Assembly: GCF_030452765.1 (NCBI RefSeq)
Contig: NZ_JAKDLO010000024.1
Location: forward strand, 1 to 33,498
Reading direction: 5' to 3'
DNA: 33,498 nt
Origin: Intrasporangium sp.
GTDB lineage: Bacteria; Actinomycetota; Actinomycetes; Actinomycetales; Dermatophilaceae
The notes under the pieces were generated by a model. That model searched no databases and had not been told where the DNA came from. It worked only from the letters and a program-made list of their open reading frames with translations. The first letter of the stretch is position 1; each line of letters opens with the position of its first letter. A program made the translations under genes and the position numbers. Below are positions 1 to 7,535 of the stretch, in pieces.

Positions 1-2
1 CG

Positions 3-1073
3 GTGCGCGCCTCGCGCGGCAAGCTCGTCTCTCTCGTGCTCGCCCTCTGCCTCGCGTCCGGGGTCATCGGAGGGGTCGTCGGACAGCTGGTCGCGGCGCG
101 AGCGCCCATCGGCTCGACCATGCCGCAACCCGGTCCCGGCGCGACGAGCCGTCCGGCGGGCAGCATCGCCGGCATCGCGGCGCACGCCCTGCCCAGCGTC
201 GTGACGATCCGGGTCGAGGGCGGGCAGGGCGAGGCGACCGGCTCCGGGTTCGTCATCGACGAGAAGGGACACGTCCTGACGAACAACCACGTCGTCTCAC
301 AAGCCGGGAGCGCCGGCAAGATCGCGGTGGTCCTCAGCAACGGCGACACGGAGCCTGGCACGATCGTCGGCCGGGATAGCAGCTATGACCTGGCTGTCAT
401 CAAGATGGCACGCACCGACCTGACACCGCTCGTCCTCGGCCAGTCCGAGGATGTCGTCGTGGGGGACGAGGTCATCGCGGTCGGTGCCCCGCTCGGGCTC
501 GACCAGACCGTGACGAGCGGCATCGTCAGCGCCCTGAACCGGCCGGTCACACCCGGGGCGGGGGACGAGGCGTCGTACATCAACGCCATCCAGACCGACG
601 CCGCGATCAACCCCGGCAACTCGGGCGGGCCGCTGCTCGACATGCAGGGCCAGGTCATCGGGGTCAACTCAGCCATCGCCCGGGTTCCGGGCAGCACCGC
701 ATCGGGCGGCAACATCGGCCTCGGCTTCGCCATTCCGAGCGACCAGGCCCGACGCACCGCCGAGCAGCTCATCGCGACGGGCCACGCGACGCACCCGATC
801 ATCGGTGTGCTGCTCGACCGCACCTACAGCGGCGAAGGCGCCGAGGTGGCCACCGGCGAGGACGCCGTCACCCCGGGTGGGCCGGCGGACAAGGCCGGGA
901 TCGAGCCGGGAGACGTCATCATCGCCTTCGAGGGCAAACGGATCAGCACCCCGGATCAGCTCGTCGTCTCGATCCGGGCCCGGGCCGTCGGCGACATAGT
1001 GAGCCTGCAGGTCAAGCGCGGCAGCGAGGACATCGACCTCAAGATGACGCTCGAGGCAGCACCCAGCGACTGA
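3..1073 (+). CDS. htrA: HtrA/DegP-type serine protease with PDZ domain (5' end probably cut by window edge)
   Basis: Membrane-anchored trypsin-like protease of the HtrA (S1C) family, which degrades or processes misfolded envelope proteins. Visible: a hydrophobic anchor at about residues 8-33, a Pro/Gly linker, then a chymotrypsin-fold domain with the triad His96 (LTNNHVV), Asp129 (SSYDLAVIK) and Ser207 (GNSGGPLLD). One PDZ domain spans about 268-350 (GGPADKAGIEPGDVI). The GTG at base 3 is simply the first start in the window. Actinobacterial HtrA proteins usually have a longer cytoplasmic N-terminus, so the real start probably lies upstream. The next gene is tatB. In mycobacteria the same htrA-tatB order follows sigE-rseA, which suggests an extracytoplasmic-stress locus continues to the left (inference). 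The stop is TGA at 1071-1073. Confidence 0.93.
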   Translation: MRASRGKLVSLVLALCLASGVIGGVVGQLVAARAPIGSTMPQPGPGATSRPAGSIAGIAAHALPSVVTIRVEGGQGEATGSGFVIDEKGHVLTNNHVVSQAGSAGKIAVVLSNGDTEPGTIVGRDSSYDLAVIKMARTDLTPLVLGQSEDVVVGDEVIAVGAPLGLDQTVTSGIVSALNRPVTPGAGDEASYINAIQTDAAINPGNSGGPLLDMQGQVIGVNSAIARVPGSTASGGNIGLGFAIPSDQARRTAEQLIATGHATHPIIGVLLDRTYSGEGAEVATGEDAVTPGGPADKAGIEPGDVIIAFEGKRISTPDQLVVSIRARAVGDIVSLQVKRGSEDIDLKMTLEAAPSD

Positions 1074-1129
1074 CCTCAGCGATCACTCGTACCATGGTGC
1101 GGCGCGGGAGAGCGAGGAGGTGAGCGGCC

Positions 1130-1468
1130 GTGATCGACATCAACGGGTGGGAGTTCATCCTGCTGATCGTCCTCGCCGTCGTCATCCTCGGCCCCGAGCG
1201 CCTGCCCGAGTATGCCGCCAAGCTCGCCCGCTTCGTGCGGCAGGCCAAGCAGCTGGCCGAGCGGGCCAAGACCCAGCTCAAGGACGAGATGGGCCCGGAG
1301 TTCTCCGACATCGACTGGCGGGCATACGACCCCCGCCAGTACGACCCGCGCCGTATCGTCCGCGAGGCGCTGACGGCGCCGGACCCGGCGCCCGACGGTC
1401 AGACGGCGACGGCACCGGCCGAGCACGACCCCGGCAGGCCGACCCCGTGGGACGACGAGGCGACCTGA
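1130..1468 (+). CDS. tatB: Sec-independent protein translocase subunit TatB
   Basis: Single-span subunit of the twin-arginine translocase that receives folded Tat substrates with TatC. The 112-aa protein starts with a membrane helix at residues 7-21 ending in LGPERLPEYA, the TatA/B hinge signature. An amphipathic helix (about 23-45, Lys/Arg/Glu rich) and an unstructured acidic/Pro tail follow. The Pro-Glu after the hinge Gly is as in TatB. The GTG start at 1130 has a good Shine-Dalgarno GGAGG at 1116-1120, 9 nt upstream. The gene lies 56 nt after htrA on the same strand and is probably co-transcribed. A Tat substrate is encoded nearby (7536-8420). Confidence 0.92.
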   Translation: MIDINGWEFILLIVLAVVILGPERLPEYAAKLARFVRQAKQLAERAKTQLKDEMGPEFSDIDWRAYDPRQYDPRRIVREALTAPDPAPDGQTATAPAEHDPGRPTPWDDEAT

Positions 1469-1477
1469 GCCGAGCAA

Positions 1478-1498
1478 CGGTCGGTCAGCGGCCGACCG
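1478..1498. terminator. Bidirectional hairpin between tatB and mrp
   Basis: Perfect 7-bp stem (CGGTCGG at 1478-1484, CCGACCG at 1492-1498) with a 7-nt loop. It lies 10 nt after tatB and overlaps the mrp stop codon (1485-1487), between two convergent genes. There is no T-tract, as is common for actinobacterial terminators. Confidence 0.5.
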
Positions 1499-2627
1499 GG
1501 CTGACCCCGAGCGACCGGCCGGCCAGGCCGCGGGAGCGGTGCGCCAACCCGCGGGCGATACCGCGCAGGGCCACTCCGGCAGGCGACTCGGGCTCGCCGA
1601 GGACGACCGGCGTCCCGTCGTCGCCGCCCTCGCGCAGCCGAGTGTCGAGCGGGATCTGGCCGAGCAGCTCGACCGGGGCCCCGATGCTGCGCGACAGCGA
1701 CTCCGCGACCCGCTGCCCACCGCCGGACCCGAAGATCTCCTGCCGGGTGCCGTCCGGAAGCTCGAGCCAGGACATGTTCTCGATGACCCCGACGACCCGC
1801 TGGTGGGTCTGCAACGCGATGGCCCCGGCCCGCTCGGCGACCTCGGCCGCCGCCTGCTGGGGTGTCGTGACGACGAGGATCTCGGCGTTCGGGATGAACT
1901 GCGCCACCGAGATCGCGATGTCGCCCGTGCCCGGCGGCAGGTCGAGCAGCAGGACGTCGAGGTCGCCCCAGAAGACGTCGGACAGGAACTGTTGCAGGGC
2001 CCGGTGCAGCATCGGCCCGCGCCAGACGACGGGCTGGTTGCCCGGGACGAACATGCCGATCGAGATGACCTTCACGTCGTACGAGACCGGAGGAAGGATC
2101 ATGTCGTCGACCTGGGTCGGCCGGTGCTCGACCCCGAGCATCCGTGGCACGGAGAAGCCGTAGACGTCGGCGTCGACGACCCCGACCCGCAGCCCCTGCT
2201 CGGCCAGGGCCGCCGCAAGGTTGACGGTGACGGACGACTTGCCGACACCGCCCTTGCCGGAGGCCACGGCGTAGACGCGGGTCAGGGAGCTCGGCTTGGC
2301 GAAGGGGATCTCCTTCTCCGCGACGCCGCCTCGCAGCTGCTCCCGCAGGGCCTTGCGCTGCTCGTCGCTCATGACGTCGAGGGAGACGTCGACGGCCGTG
2401 ACGCCGGGCACCTTCTCCAGGGCCGCCGTCGAGTCCTTGGAGATCGTGTCTCGCATGGGGCACCCGGAGATGGTCAGGTAGATCGTCGCCGCGACCCGAC
2501 CGGTCGTGTCGATGTCGACCGACTTGACCATGCCGAGCTCGGTGATCGGTTTGCGGATCTCGGGGTCGTTGACGGTGGACAGTGCCGTGAGCAGGTCGTC
2601 ACGGCTCGGCAGCGCGGCGGCAGACAT
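1485..2627 (-). CDS. mrp: Mrp/NBP35-family P-loop ATPase, iron-sulfur cluster carrier
   Basis: Cytosolic ATPase of the Mrp/Nbp35/ApbC family that binds and hands over Fe-S clusters. The 380-aa product has an N-terminal MIP18/DUF59 domain (about 5-90, with ISGCP containing Cys56), then a deviant P-loop SGKGGVGKSS (123-132) and the downstream DLPPGTGD motif. The CxxC that ligates the cluster in many Mrp proteins is absent: the region reads ENMSWLELPDGTRQEIFG, which is also what I recall for the mycobacterial orthologue. The frame is open to 2825, but I place the start at ATG 2627. A TACGAT box (2640-2635) sits exactly 7 nt upstream, which implies a leaderless mRNA, and the extra 66 residues have no family character. 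Convergent with tatB. Confidence 0.93.
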   Translation of the reverse strand: MSAAALPSRDDLLTALSTVNDPEIRKPITELGMVKSVDIDTTGRVAATIYLTISGCPMRDTISKDSTAALEKVPGVTAVDVSLDVMSDEQRKALREQLRGGVAEKEIPFAKPSSLTRVYAVASGKGGVGKSSVTVNLAAALAEQGLRVGVVDADVYGFSVPRMLGVEHRPTQVDDMILPPVSYDVKVISIGMFVPGNQPVVWRGPMLHRALQQFLSDVFWGDLDVLLLDLPPGTGDIAISVAQFIPNAEILVVTTPQQAAAEVAERAGAIALQTHQRVVGVIENMSWLELPDGTRQEIFGSGGGQRVAESLSRSIGAPVELLGQIPLDTRLREGGDDGTPVVLGEPESPAGVALRGIARGLAHRSRGLAGRSLGVSPVGR

Positions 2628-2634
2628 GTCCAAC

Positions 2635-2640
2635 ATCGTA
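2635..2640 (-). promoter_or_regulatory. -10 box of leaderless mrp
   Basis: TACGAT read on the minus strand, 7 nt before the ATG at 2627, with no Shine-Dalgarno between. It overlaps a one-mismatch copy of the AGCGGCATAC word (2638-2647). No convincing -35 is seen. Confidence 0.5.
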
Positions 2641-2817
2641 TGTCGCTCAGCTGCCCGGCCCGGTGTCTCCTCCGCCATAGGCTGAGCAGTGCCGCTCAAC
2701 TCACCCCGTTCTCCTGGGCCAACCGGCCGGAACGAACTTGGTGGCCGGCCGTCGACTGTGCTCAGCTCGCGTCCCGAGCCACGCTCGATCCGGCCACTTG
2801 ACCCGTGCGGGCAGCTG

Positions 2818-2827
2818 AGCGGCATAC
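2818..2827 (-). repeat. AGCGGCATAC word, copy 1
   Basis: Exact 10-mer, in the longer form TGAGCGGCATAC (2816-2827). It lies in the gap between mrp and the DUF1003 gene, upstream of the mrp promoter. Confidence 0.7.
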
Positions 2828-2867
2828 CGGGGAGCGGTGGCCTCAGGGGGACGAGCGTTCGGGAGGG

Positions 2868-3404
2868 CTAGTCGGGTTGACGAGCCTCGTCGTGGGGGGC
2901 GAGCAGGTGGCGCTCCTCGAGCTCGTCCAGCAGGTCGCGCAGCTCGGAACGGACGAAGTCACGGGTCGCCTGCTCGCGCAAGGCGAGCCGCAGCGAGGCG
3001 ACCTCGCGGGTCAGGTACTCGGTGTCGGCGAGGTTGCGTTCGTCCCGGGAGCGGTCCTGCTCGATGCTCACCCGGTCGCGGTCGGCCTGCCGGTTCTGGG
3101 CGAGCAGGATGAGGGGCGCGGCATACGACGCCTGGGTCGAGAAGAAGAGGTTGAGCAGGATGAACGGGTACGGGTCCCACCTGAGCCCGTAGAGCGCGAC
3201 GACGTTGAGGACGATCCAGACGATGATGAACAGCGTCATGTAGACCAGGAACTTCGCCGTGCCCATGAACCGGGCGAACTTCTCGGCGATGACCCCGAAG
3301 CTCTCCTCGGTGAACGTCAGCCTCGGCAGCAGGCTCGCGCGCTGCTCCCGCGGCTGGTCGAGCCGGTCGGTGCGCCGCGGGGAGCGGGTGGGCTGATCGC
3401 TCAT
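2868..3404 (-). CDS. DUF1003 family membrane protein
   Basis: 178-aa membrane protein of the DUF1003 family, function not established. Charged N-terminus, then two membrane helices at about 52-72 (FLVYMTLFIIVWIVLNVVALYG) and about 77-102 (YPFILLNLFFSTQASYAAPLILLAQNRQ), the family signature, and a C-terminal coiled-coil-like region rich in Arg, Glu and Leu (about 105-170). The ATG at 3404 overlaps the stop of the upstream PRC/MgtE-N/CBS gene as ATGA, so the two are translationally coupled. The partner looks like a Mg2+-sensing regulatory protein, so a joint role in divalent-cation handling is plausible but inferred. Confidence 0.85.
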   Translation of the reverse strand: MSDQPTRSPRRTDRLDQPREQRASLLPRLTFTEESFGVIAEKFARFMGTAKFLVYMTLFIIVWIVLNVVALYGLRWDPYPFILLNLFFSTQASYAAPLILLAQNRQADRDRVSIEQDRSRDERNLADTEYLTREVASLRLALREQATRDFVRSELRDLLDELEERHLLAPHDEARQPD

Positions 3405-4705
3405 GGGCTCACCTCCAGCTCGTGCCGCTCCTCGCGCCAGTCGTCGGGCAGGATGTGGTCGAGCACGTCGTCGACCGTGACTGCCCCGATCAGCCGACCG
3501 TCGTCGTCGACGACGGGCAGCGAGACGAGGTTGTACGTCGCCAGGGTGCGTGCGACATACCCGAGCGGGGCGTCGGCCTCGAGCGGGTCGACGTCCTTGT
3601 CGATGATCGTGCCGACACTGGCGTGCGGGGGCTCGCGCAGCAGCCGCTGGATGTGAACGAGCCCGAGGTAACGGCCGGTCGGCATCTCGAGCGGCGGCCG
3701 GCACACGTAGATCATCGATGCGAGGGCCGGGGCGAGCTCCTCCTTGCGGACCATCGCGAGGGCCTCGGCGATCGAGGTCTCGGGCGCGAGGACGATCGGC
3801 TCGGTCGTCATCATGCCGCCGGCGGTGTTCTCGTCGTAGGTGAGCAGGCGGCGCAGCGGCGCCGCCTCGCCCGGTTCCATCATCTGCAGCAGATGCTCGG
3901 CCCGCTCGGGTGGGAGCTCCGCGAGCAGGTCGGCCGCGTCGTCGGGCTCCATCTCCTCGAGCACGTCCGCGGCTCGCCGGGGGTCGAGCCCGACGATGAT
4001 CTCGACCTGGTCGTCCTCGGGCAGCTCCTCGAGGACGTCGGCCAGCTTCTCGTCATCGAGTGCGGCCGCGACCTCGGAGCGACGCTTCGGGTTGAGGTCG
4101 CGGATGACCTCGGCCAGGTCCGCGGTCTTGAGGTCGTCGTAGGTCTCGAGAAGACGCTCGGCGCTCTGGGCCGACGTCTCGTCGTGCAACCCGGAGACGT
4201 CTCGGGTGTCGACGAGCATCGTCCTGCCGGAGCGTCGCCGGGTGATCCGGGACATGGCCCGCGACGCGGGGGAGACGCCGGAGGCCTGGCGGACGAAGAC
4301 CTTGACCGCGAACCAGTCGCGGCGCACTCGTTGCTCGATGGCGAGATCCTCGACCAGCGCCGTCGAGATCCCGGCAGCCTCGGCCTCGGGGCCCCGCACG
4401 GTCACGGTCCGGTCGAACAGCTCCGCGGCGACAAGGGTCTCGTTGGTGCGCTGCTCGAAGCGGCGCATGTTTACCAGCCCGGTCGTGATGACGGCGCCGG
4501 CGTCGATGGACGTGACCCGTGTCATCGGGACGAAGACCCGACGCCGGCCGGGCACCTCGACGACGATGCCGATGACGCGCGGCTCCGGGCGGGCCTGCGT
4601 GAACATCACGACGACATCGCGCACCCGCCCGACCTGGTCGCCGAGGGGGTCGAAGACGGCGAGACCGGTCAGTCGCGCGACGAAGACGCGGGTGCTCGCA
4701 CTCAT
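3401..4705 (-). CDS. PRC-barrel / MgtE N-domain / CBS domain protein (no transporter domain)
   Basis: 434-aa cytosolic protein combining three regions. Residues 1-170 hold two PRC-barrel-like segments (VGRVRDVVVMF, VFVPMTRVTSI). Residues about 185-285 form an MgtE N-domain of helical repeats (LADVLEELPEDDQVEI, AADLLAELPPERAEHLLQMM). Residues about 290-425 form a CBS pair beginning TAGGMMTTEPIVL. In MgtE magnesium channels the N-domain and CBS pair form the Mg2+ sensor, but here the five-helix membrane pore is missing. This is therefore a stand-alone sensor-like protein, and its target is unknown. The start ATG 4705 has a TAGCCT box 6 nt upstream and no Shine-Dalgarno. The gene ends coupled to the DUF1003 gene. 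Confidence 0.87.
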   Translation of the reverse strand: MSASTRVFVARLTGLAVFDPLGDQVGRVRDVVVMFTQARPEPRVIGIVVEVPGRRRVFVPMTRVTSIDAGAVITTGLVNMRRFEQRTNETLVAAELFDRTVTVRGPEAEAAGISTALVEDLAIEQRVRRDWFAVKVFVRQASGVSPASRAMSRITRRRSGRTMLVDTRDVSGLHDETSAQSAERLLETYDDLKTADLAEVIRDLNPKRRSEVAAALDDEKLADVLEELPEDDQVEIIVGLDPRRAADVLEEMEPDDAADLLAELPPERAEHLLQMMEPGEAAPLRRLLTYDENTAGGMMTTEPIVLAPETSIAEALAMVRKEELAPALASMIYVCRPPLEMPTGRYLGLVHIQRLLREPPHASVGTIIDKDVDPLEADAPLGYVARTLATYNLVSLPVVDDDGRLIGAVTVDDVLDHILPDDWREERHELEVSP

Positions 4706-4711
4706 GGGCCA

Positions 4712-4717
4712 AGGCTA
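4712..4717 (-). promoter_or_regulatory. -10 box of leaderless PRC/MgtE-N/CBS gene
   Basis: TAGCCT on the minus strand, 6 nt before the ATG at 4705. It lies in the 20-nt gap after the upstream gene's stop (4726-4728), so this pair has its own promoter. Confidence 0.45.
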
Positions 4718-4725
4718 GAGGGTGC

Positions 4726-5244
4726 TCATCGGCCTCGACGGGTCCCGCGCCGGTGGCGGCCACGCCAGTGCCAGGGCCGCCAGGAGGCCGTCGTTGCGGG
4801 GGTGTCCACCGGCTCGGCCCGGTGGGCGCTCGCGTCGTAGCTGCCGGGGCCCTCGACCGGCTCGCCGAAGGGACGCAGGGCGGTGATCGTGCACTGCTGC
4901 GCCCAGCGGGTCACGCTGTCGTCGGCGGCGTTCAGCCGTGAGCCCTTGAGCAGCTCCGCGGCGGCGGTCCACTCCGGCGTCCCCGGCTCGACGATGGACG
5001 TCGTGGCCCGCGTCGTGAGCAGCCGGCCGCCGGTGTCCTTGCTGCGCAGGATGATCCGGGCCTCGGTGGGCAGCCACGGCAGGGGCTGCTCACCGGGCCC
5101 GCTCACGACATAGGCGGTGCCGTCGCTCCAGACGTGCCAGACTCCCCACGTGCGCCCGTCGGGTGCCTCGACCCAGAACAGGCCCGATTTCGACATCGCC
5201 TCGGCCAGCAGGGCGCTGGCGTTGACCGAGTGCTCTTCACTCAC
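4726..5244 (-). CDS. Conserved-looking hypothetical protein, possibly split-barrel (PNPOx-like) fold
   Basis: 172-aa protein that I do not recognise with certainty. Residues about 15-125 alternate short beta strands (GLFWVEAPDG, AYVVSGPGEQPLP, ARIILRSKD, LLTTRATTSIVEPGTPEW) followed by a helix and CTITALRPFGEP. This resembles the pyridoxamine-5'-phosphate-oxidase/flavin split barrel, but no FMN motif is clear. The C-terminus is disordered and ends in a very basic Arg/Trp/His tail. The GTG start at 5244 follows TAGGGT (5256-5251) by 6 nt with no Shine-Dalgarno, so it is probably leaderless. The direction matches the downstream PRC/MgtE-N/CBS gene. Confidence 0.75.
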   Translation of the reverse strand: MSEEHSVNASALLAEAMSKSGLFWVEAPDGRTWGVWHVWSDGTAYVVSGPGEQPLPWLPTEARIILRSKDTGGRLLTTRATTSIVEPGTPEWTAAAELLKGSRLNAADDSVTRWAQQCTITALRPFGEPVEGPGSYDASAHRAEPVDTPATTASWRPWHWRGRHRRGTRRGR

Positions 5245-5250
5245 AGCGCC

Positions 5251-5256
5251 ACCCTA
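5251..5256 (-). promoter_or_regulatory. -10 box of leaderless hypothetical gene
   Basis: TAGGGT on the minus strand, 6 nt before the GTG at 5244. It lies in the 88-nt divergent gap shared with the CoA-ester lyase gene at 5333. Confidence 0.45.
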
Positions 5257-5319
5257 GCCGCGAGCCGTGAGGCTGGTCATAGGTGAGGACGGTCATAACG
5301 CGGCGCCCGGTCGGGTTGC

Positions 5320-5325
5320 TAGCGT
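5320..5325 (+). promoter_or_regulatory. -10 box of leaderless malyl-CoA lyase gene
   Basis: TAGCGT, 7 nt before the ATG at 5333, with no Shine-Dalgarno in between. Confidence 0.45.
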
Positions 5326-5332
5326 GCCCCGC

Positions 5333-6394
5333 ATGCGCAGCGCCAAGGACTTCTTCCGGCCCCTCGCCGTCGGGGCCCCGGCCCCCGTCACAGAGGTGCC
5401 CGCCCGGCCCAGCCGGATGATCCACTTCTTCGACCCGAGCAACGAGAAGATGGCAGCCAGGGTCCCGGCCATGGTCGGCACCGTCGACGTGCTGCTGGGC
5501 AACCTCGAGGACGCCGTCAAGTCCGACAGGAAGGAGGCGGCCCGGGCCGGCCTCGTTGCCATCGCCAAGGCCACGTACTTCGGCGAGCACACGCAGCTGT
5601 GGACGCGGGTCAACGCCCTCGACAGCCCGTGGGTGCTCGACGACCTGACCACCCTGGTCACCGAGATCGGCGACAGGCTCGACGTCGTCATGGTGCCCAA
5701 GGTGCAGGGCACCGAGGACATCCACTACGTGGACCGGATCCTCGCGCAGCTCGAGGCGCGGGCCGGCCTGACCCGCCCGATCCTCGTCCACGCGATCCTC
5801 GAGACGGCCCGCGGCGTGGTCAACGTCGACGAGATCGCTGCCGCGAGCCCGCGCATGCAGGGCATCTCGCTCGGCCCGGCCGACCTCGCCGCCGACCGCC
5901 GGATGAAGACGACCCGCGTCGGTGGGGGACACCCGGGCTACCTCGTGCGCGAGGACGCTGAGGTCACAGCCGGTGAGTCCGATGTCTTTGGTGCCCGCCC
6001 GACCCACCAGCAGGACCTCTGGCACTACACGATCTCGCGCATGGTCGACGCCTGTGCGGCGGCCGGGATCTTCCCCTACTACGGCCCGTTCGGCGACATC
6101 AAGGACGTCGTCGGCTGCGAGGACCAGTTCCGCAATGCCTTCCTGCTCGGCTGCGTCGGCGCATGGTCGCTGCACCCCGTCCAGATCGACATCGCCAAGA
6201 AGGTCTTCTCCCCCTCGGCCCAGGACGTCGCGCACGCGCGCCGCGTCAAGGAGGCCATGGGCGACGGCACGGGCGCGGTCATGCTCGACGGCAAGATGGA
6301 GGACGACGCCTCGCTCAAGCAGTGCCTGGTCATCCTCGAGCTCGCCGAGCGCCTGTCCGAGACGGACCCCGAGCTCGCCGAGCTGTACGGGTGA
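5333..6394 (+). CDS. HpcH/HpaI-family CoA-ester lyase, malyl-CoA lyase-like
   Basis: 353-aa TIM-barrel enzyme of the CitE/HpcH family. From memory the whole sequence closely follows the Chloroflexus-type malyl-CoA/beta-methylmalyl-CoA/citramalyl-CoA lyase: [12 protein letters not shown] near the N-terminus, GNLEDAV (57-62), [56 protein letters not shown], and a C-terminal [12 protein letters not shown]. Such enzymes cleave 3-hydroxy-CoA diesters to glyoxylate or pyruvate plus an acyl-CoA, using Mg2+. The ATG at 5333 is favoured over an upstream in-frame start by the TAGCGT box and by family length. A second, shorter CitE paralogue follows 46 nt after the stop. Substrate not determinable from sequence. 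Confidence 0.88.
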   Translation: MRSAKDFFRPLAVGAPAPVTEVPARPSRMIHFFDPSNEKMAARVPAMVGTVDVLLGNLEDAVKSDRKEAARAGLVAIAKATYFGEHTQLWTRVNALDSPWVLDDLTTLVTEIGDRLDVVMVPKVQGTEDIHYVDRILAQLEARAGLTRPILVHAILETARGVVNVDEIAAASPRMQGISLGPADLAADRRMKTTRVGGGHPGYLVREDAEVTAGESDVFGARPTHQQDLWHYTISRMVDACAAAGIFPYYGPFGDIKDVVGCEDQFRNAFLLGCVGAWSLHPVQIDIAKKVFSPSAQDVAHARRVKEAMGDGTGAVMLDGKMEDDASLKQCLVILELAERLSETDPELAELYG

Positions 6395-6400
6395 TGACGC

Positions 6401-6410
6401 GTATGCCGCT
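6401..6410 (+). repeat. AGCGGCATAC word, copy 2 (complement)
   Basis: Exact GTATGCCGCT, extended to the 12-base form. It lies in the 46-nt gap between the two CoA-ester lyase genes, 30 nt before the second start codon. Confidence 0.7.
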
Positions 6411-6440
6411 CAGCCCGTCCGCGACGAAAGGTGCACGTCC

Positions 6441-7343
6441 GTGAGCGCTCAGTCTCAAGCCGGCCCAGCGGCATACCGCGACTACCGACCGCGCCGGTCG
6501 GTGCTCTATATGCCCAGCTCGAACGAGCGGGCACTCGAGAAGGCCAAGACCCTCCCCGTGGACGGGCTCATCCTCGACCTCGAGGACGCCGTCGCCCCGG
6601 ACGCGAAGGAGCAGGCCCGCGAGAACGCCTGTGCCGCAGTGCGATCCGGCGAGTACGGCAACCGCGAGCTGACCATCCGGGTCAACGGGACCGGCACCCA
6701 GTGGCACGAGGCCGACCTCGCTGCCGCGAGCGCCGCCGGCCCGGACGGGATCGTCGTGCCCAAGGTCGGCTCGGCCGACGAGGTGCGCCGGCTCGTCGCG
6801 GCGATGGTGGCCGCCGGCACTCCCGAGCGCACCAGGCTGTGGGCGATGATCGAGACGCCGGTCGCGATCCTGCACGCCGAGCAGATCGCCCGCGCCTCGG
6901 ACCGGCTCGCGGCCTTCGTCATGGGCACCAACGACCTCGTCAAGGAGCTGGGGGCTGCGCACCTGCCCGGTCGGGCACCGATCCAGACGAGCCTGCAGCT
7001 GGCGATCCTCGCCGCCCGGGCGGCCGGGATCGCGATCCTCGACGGGGTCTACAACGACGTCAAGGACGCCGAGGGTCTCGCCGCCGAGTGCCGCCAGGGA
7101 CGAGAGCTCGGCTTCGACGGCAAGACCCTGATCCACCCCGGCCAGGTCGCGGCCTGCAATGCGGCCTTCGCGCCGAGCGAGGCCGAGGTGGCGGGCGCCC
7201 GCGAGATCATCGCGGCCTTCGAGGCGGCGCAGGCGCAAGGCCGCGGCGTGGTCACCGTGAACGGCCGGATGATCGAGAACCTCCACGTCGACACCGCCCG
7301 CAAGGTCCTCGCCACCACCGACGCCATCGCTGCGCTCGGCTGA
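6441..7343 (+). CDS. CitE-family CoA-ester lyase (citrate lyase beta-like / malyl-CoA thioesterase-like)
   Basis: 300-aa TIM-barrel protein of the CitE family, distinct from its upstream neighbour. It has the standard motifs RSVLYMPSSNERALEKAKTL, GLILDLEDAVAPDAKEQAR (Mg2+-binding Glu/Asp), RVNG, VVPKVG, AMIETPVAIL, MGTNDLVKEL and GKTLIHPGQV. It could cleave malyl- or citramalyl-CoA, or act as a malyl-CoA thioesterase like Rhodobacter Mcl2. In Rhodobacter the same two kinds of protein (Mcl1 and Mcl2) work together. Start chosen as GTG 6441 because GAAAGG (6425-6430) lies 10 nt upstream. GTG 6431 is the alternative. Likely co-transcribed with the 5333 gene. The early codons contain another copy of the AGCGGCATAC word. 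Confidence 0.87.
   Translation: MSAQSQAGPAAYRDYRPRRSVLYMPSSNERALEKAKTLPVDGLILDLEDAVAPDAKEQARENACAAVRSGEYGNRELTIRVNGTGTQWHEADLAAASAAGPDGIVVPKVGSADEVRRLVAAMVAAGTPERTRLWAMIETPVAILHAEQIARASDRLAAFVMGTNDLVKELGAAHLPGRAPIQTSLQLAILAARAAGIAILDGVYNDVKDAEGLAAECRQGRELGFDGKTLIHPGQVAACNAAFAPSEAEVAGAREIIAAFEAAQAQGRGVVTVNGRMIENLHVDTARKVLATTDAIAALG
6467..6476 (-). repeat. AGCGGCATAC word, copy 3
   Basis: Exact 10-mer inside the start region of the second CoA-ester lyase gene, in poorly conserved N-terminal codons. It is 57 nt from copy 2 and in opposite orientation. Confidence 0.65.
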
Positions 7344-7360
7344 CGGCTACTGCTGGGCTT

Positions 7361-7376
7361 CACCGGCCGGCCGGTG
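7361..7376. repeat. Perfect 16-bp palindrome in the 7344-7535 gap
   Basis: CACCGGCCGGCCGGTG is its own reverse complement and starts 18 nt after the CitE stop. It could be an operator or a loopless terminator stem. No T-tract follows. I see nothing else certain in the 192-nt gap. Confidence 0.5.
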
Positions 7377-7535
7377 TTCGGTGCGACGACCAGTATTCCG
7401 GTGGGCGGCCGCAGGGTGTGCTCGGCTGACGCCTGAGGTGCGAACAGTGGTCGTTCGGCGAAACGCGTCGGGCAGCGGGCCCCCGGTCGCTTCGTCGCCG
7501 GGGAGTCATCCGACCCCGTCCGACGTTGAGGGGAC

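Noticed and set aside
3401-4705. Full MgtE magnesium transporter
   Set aside because: Only PRC, MgtE-N and CBS regions are present. The five-helix membrane domain is missing and the protein is soluble.
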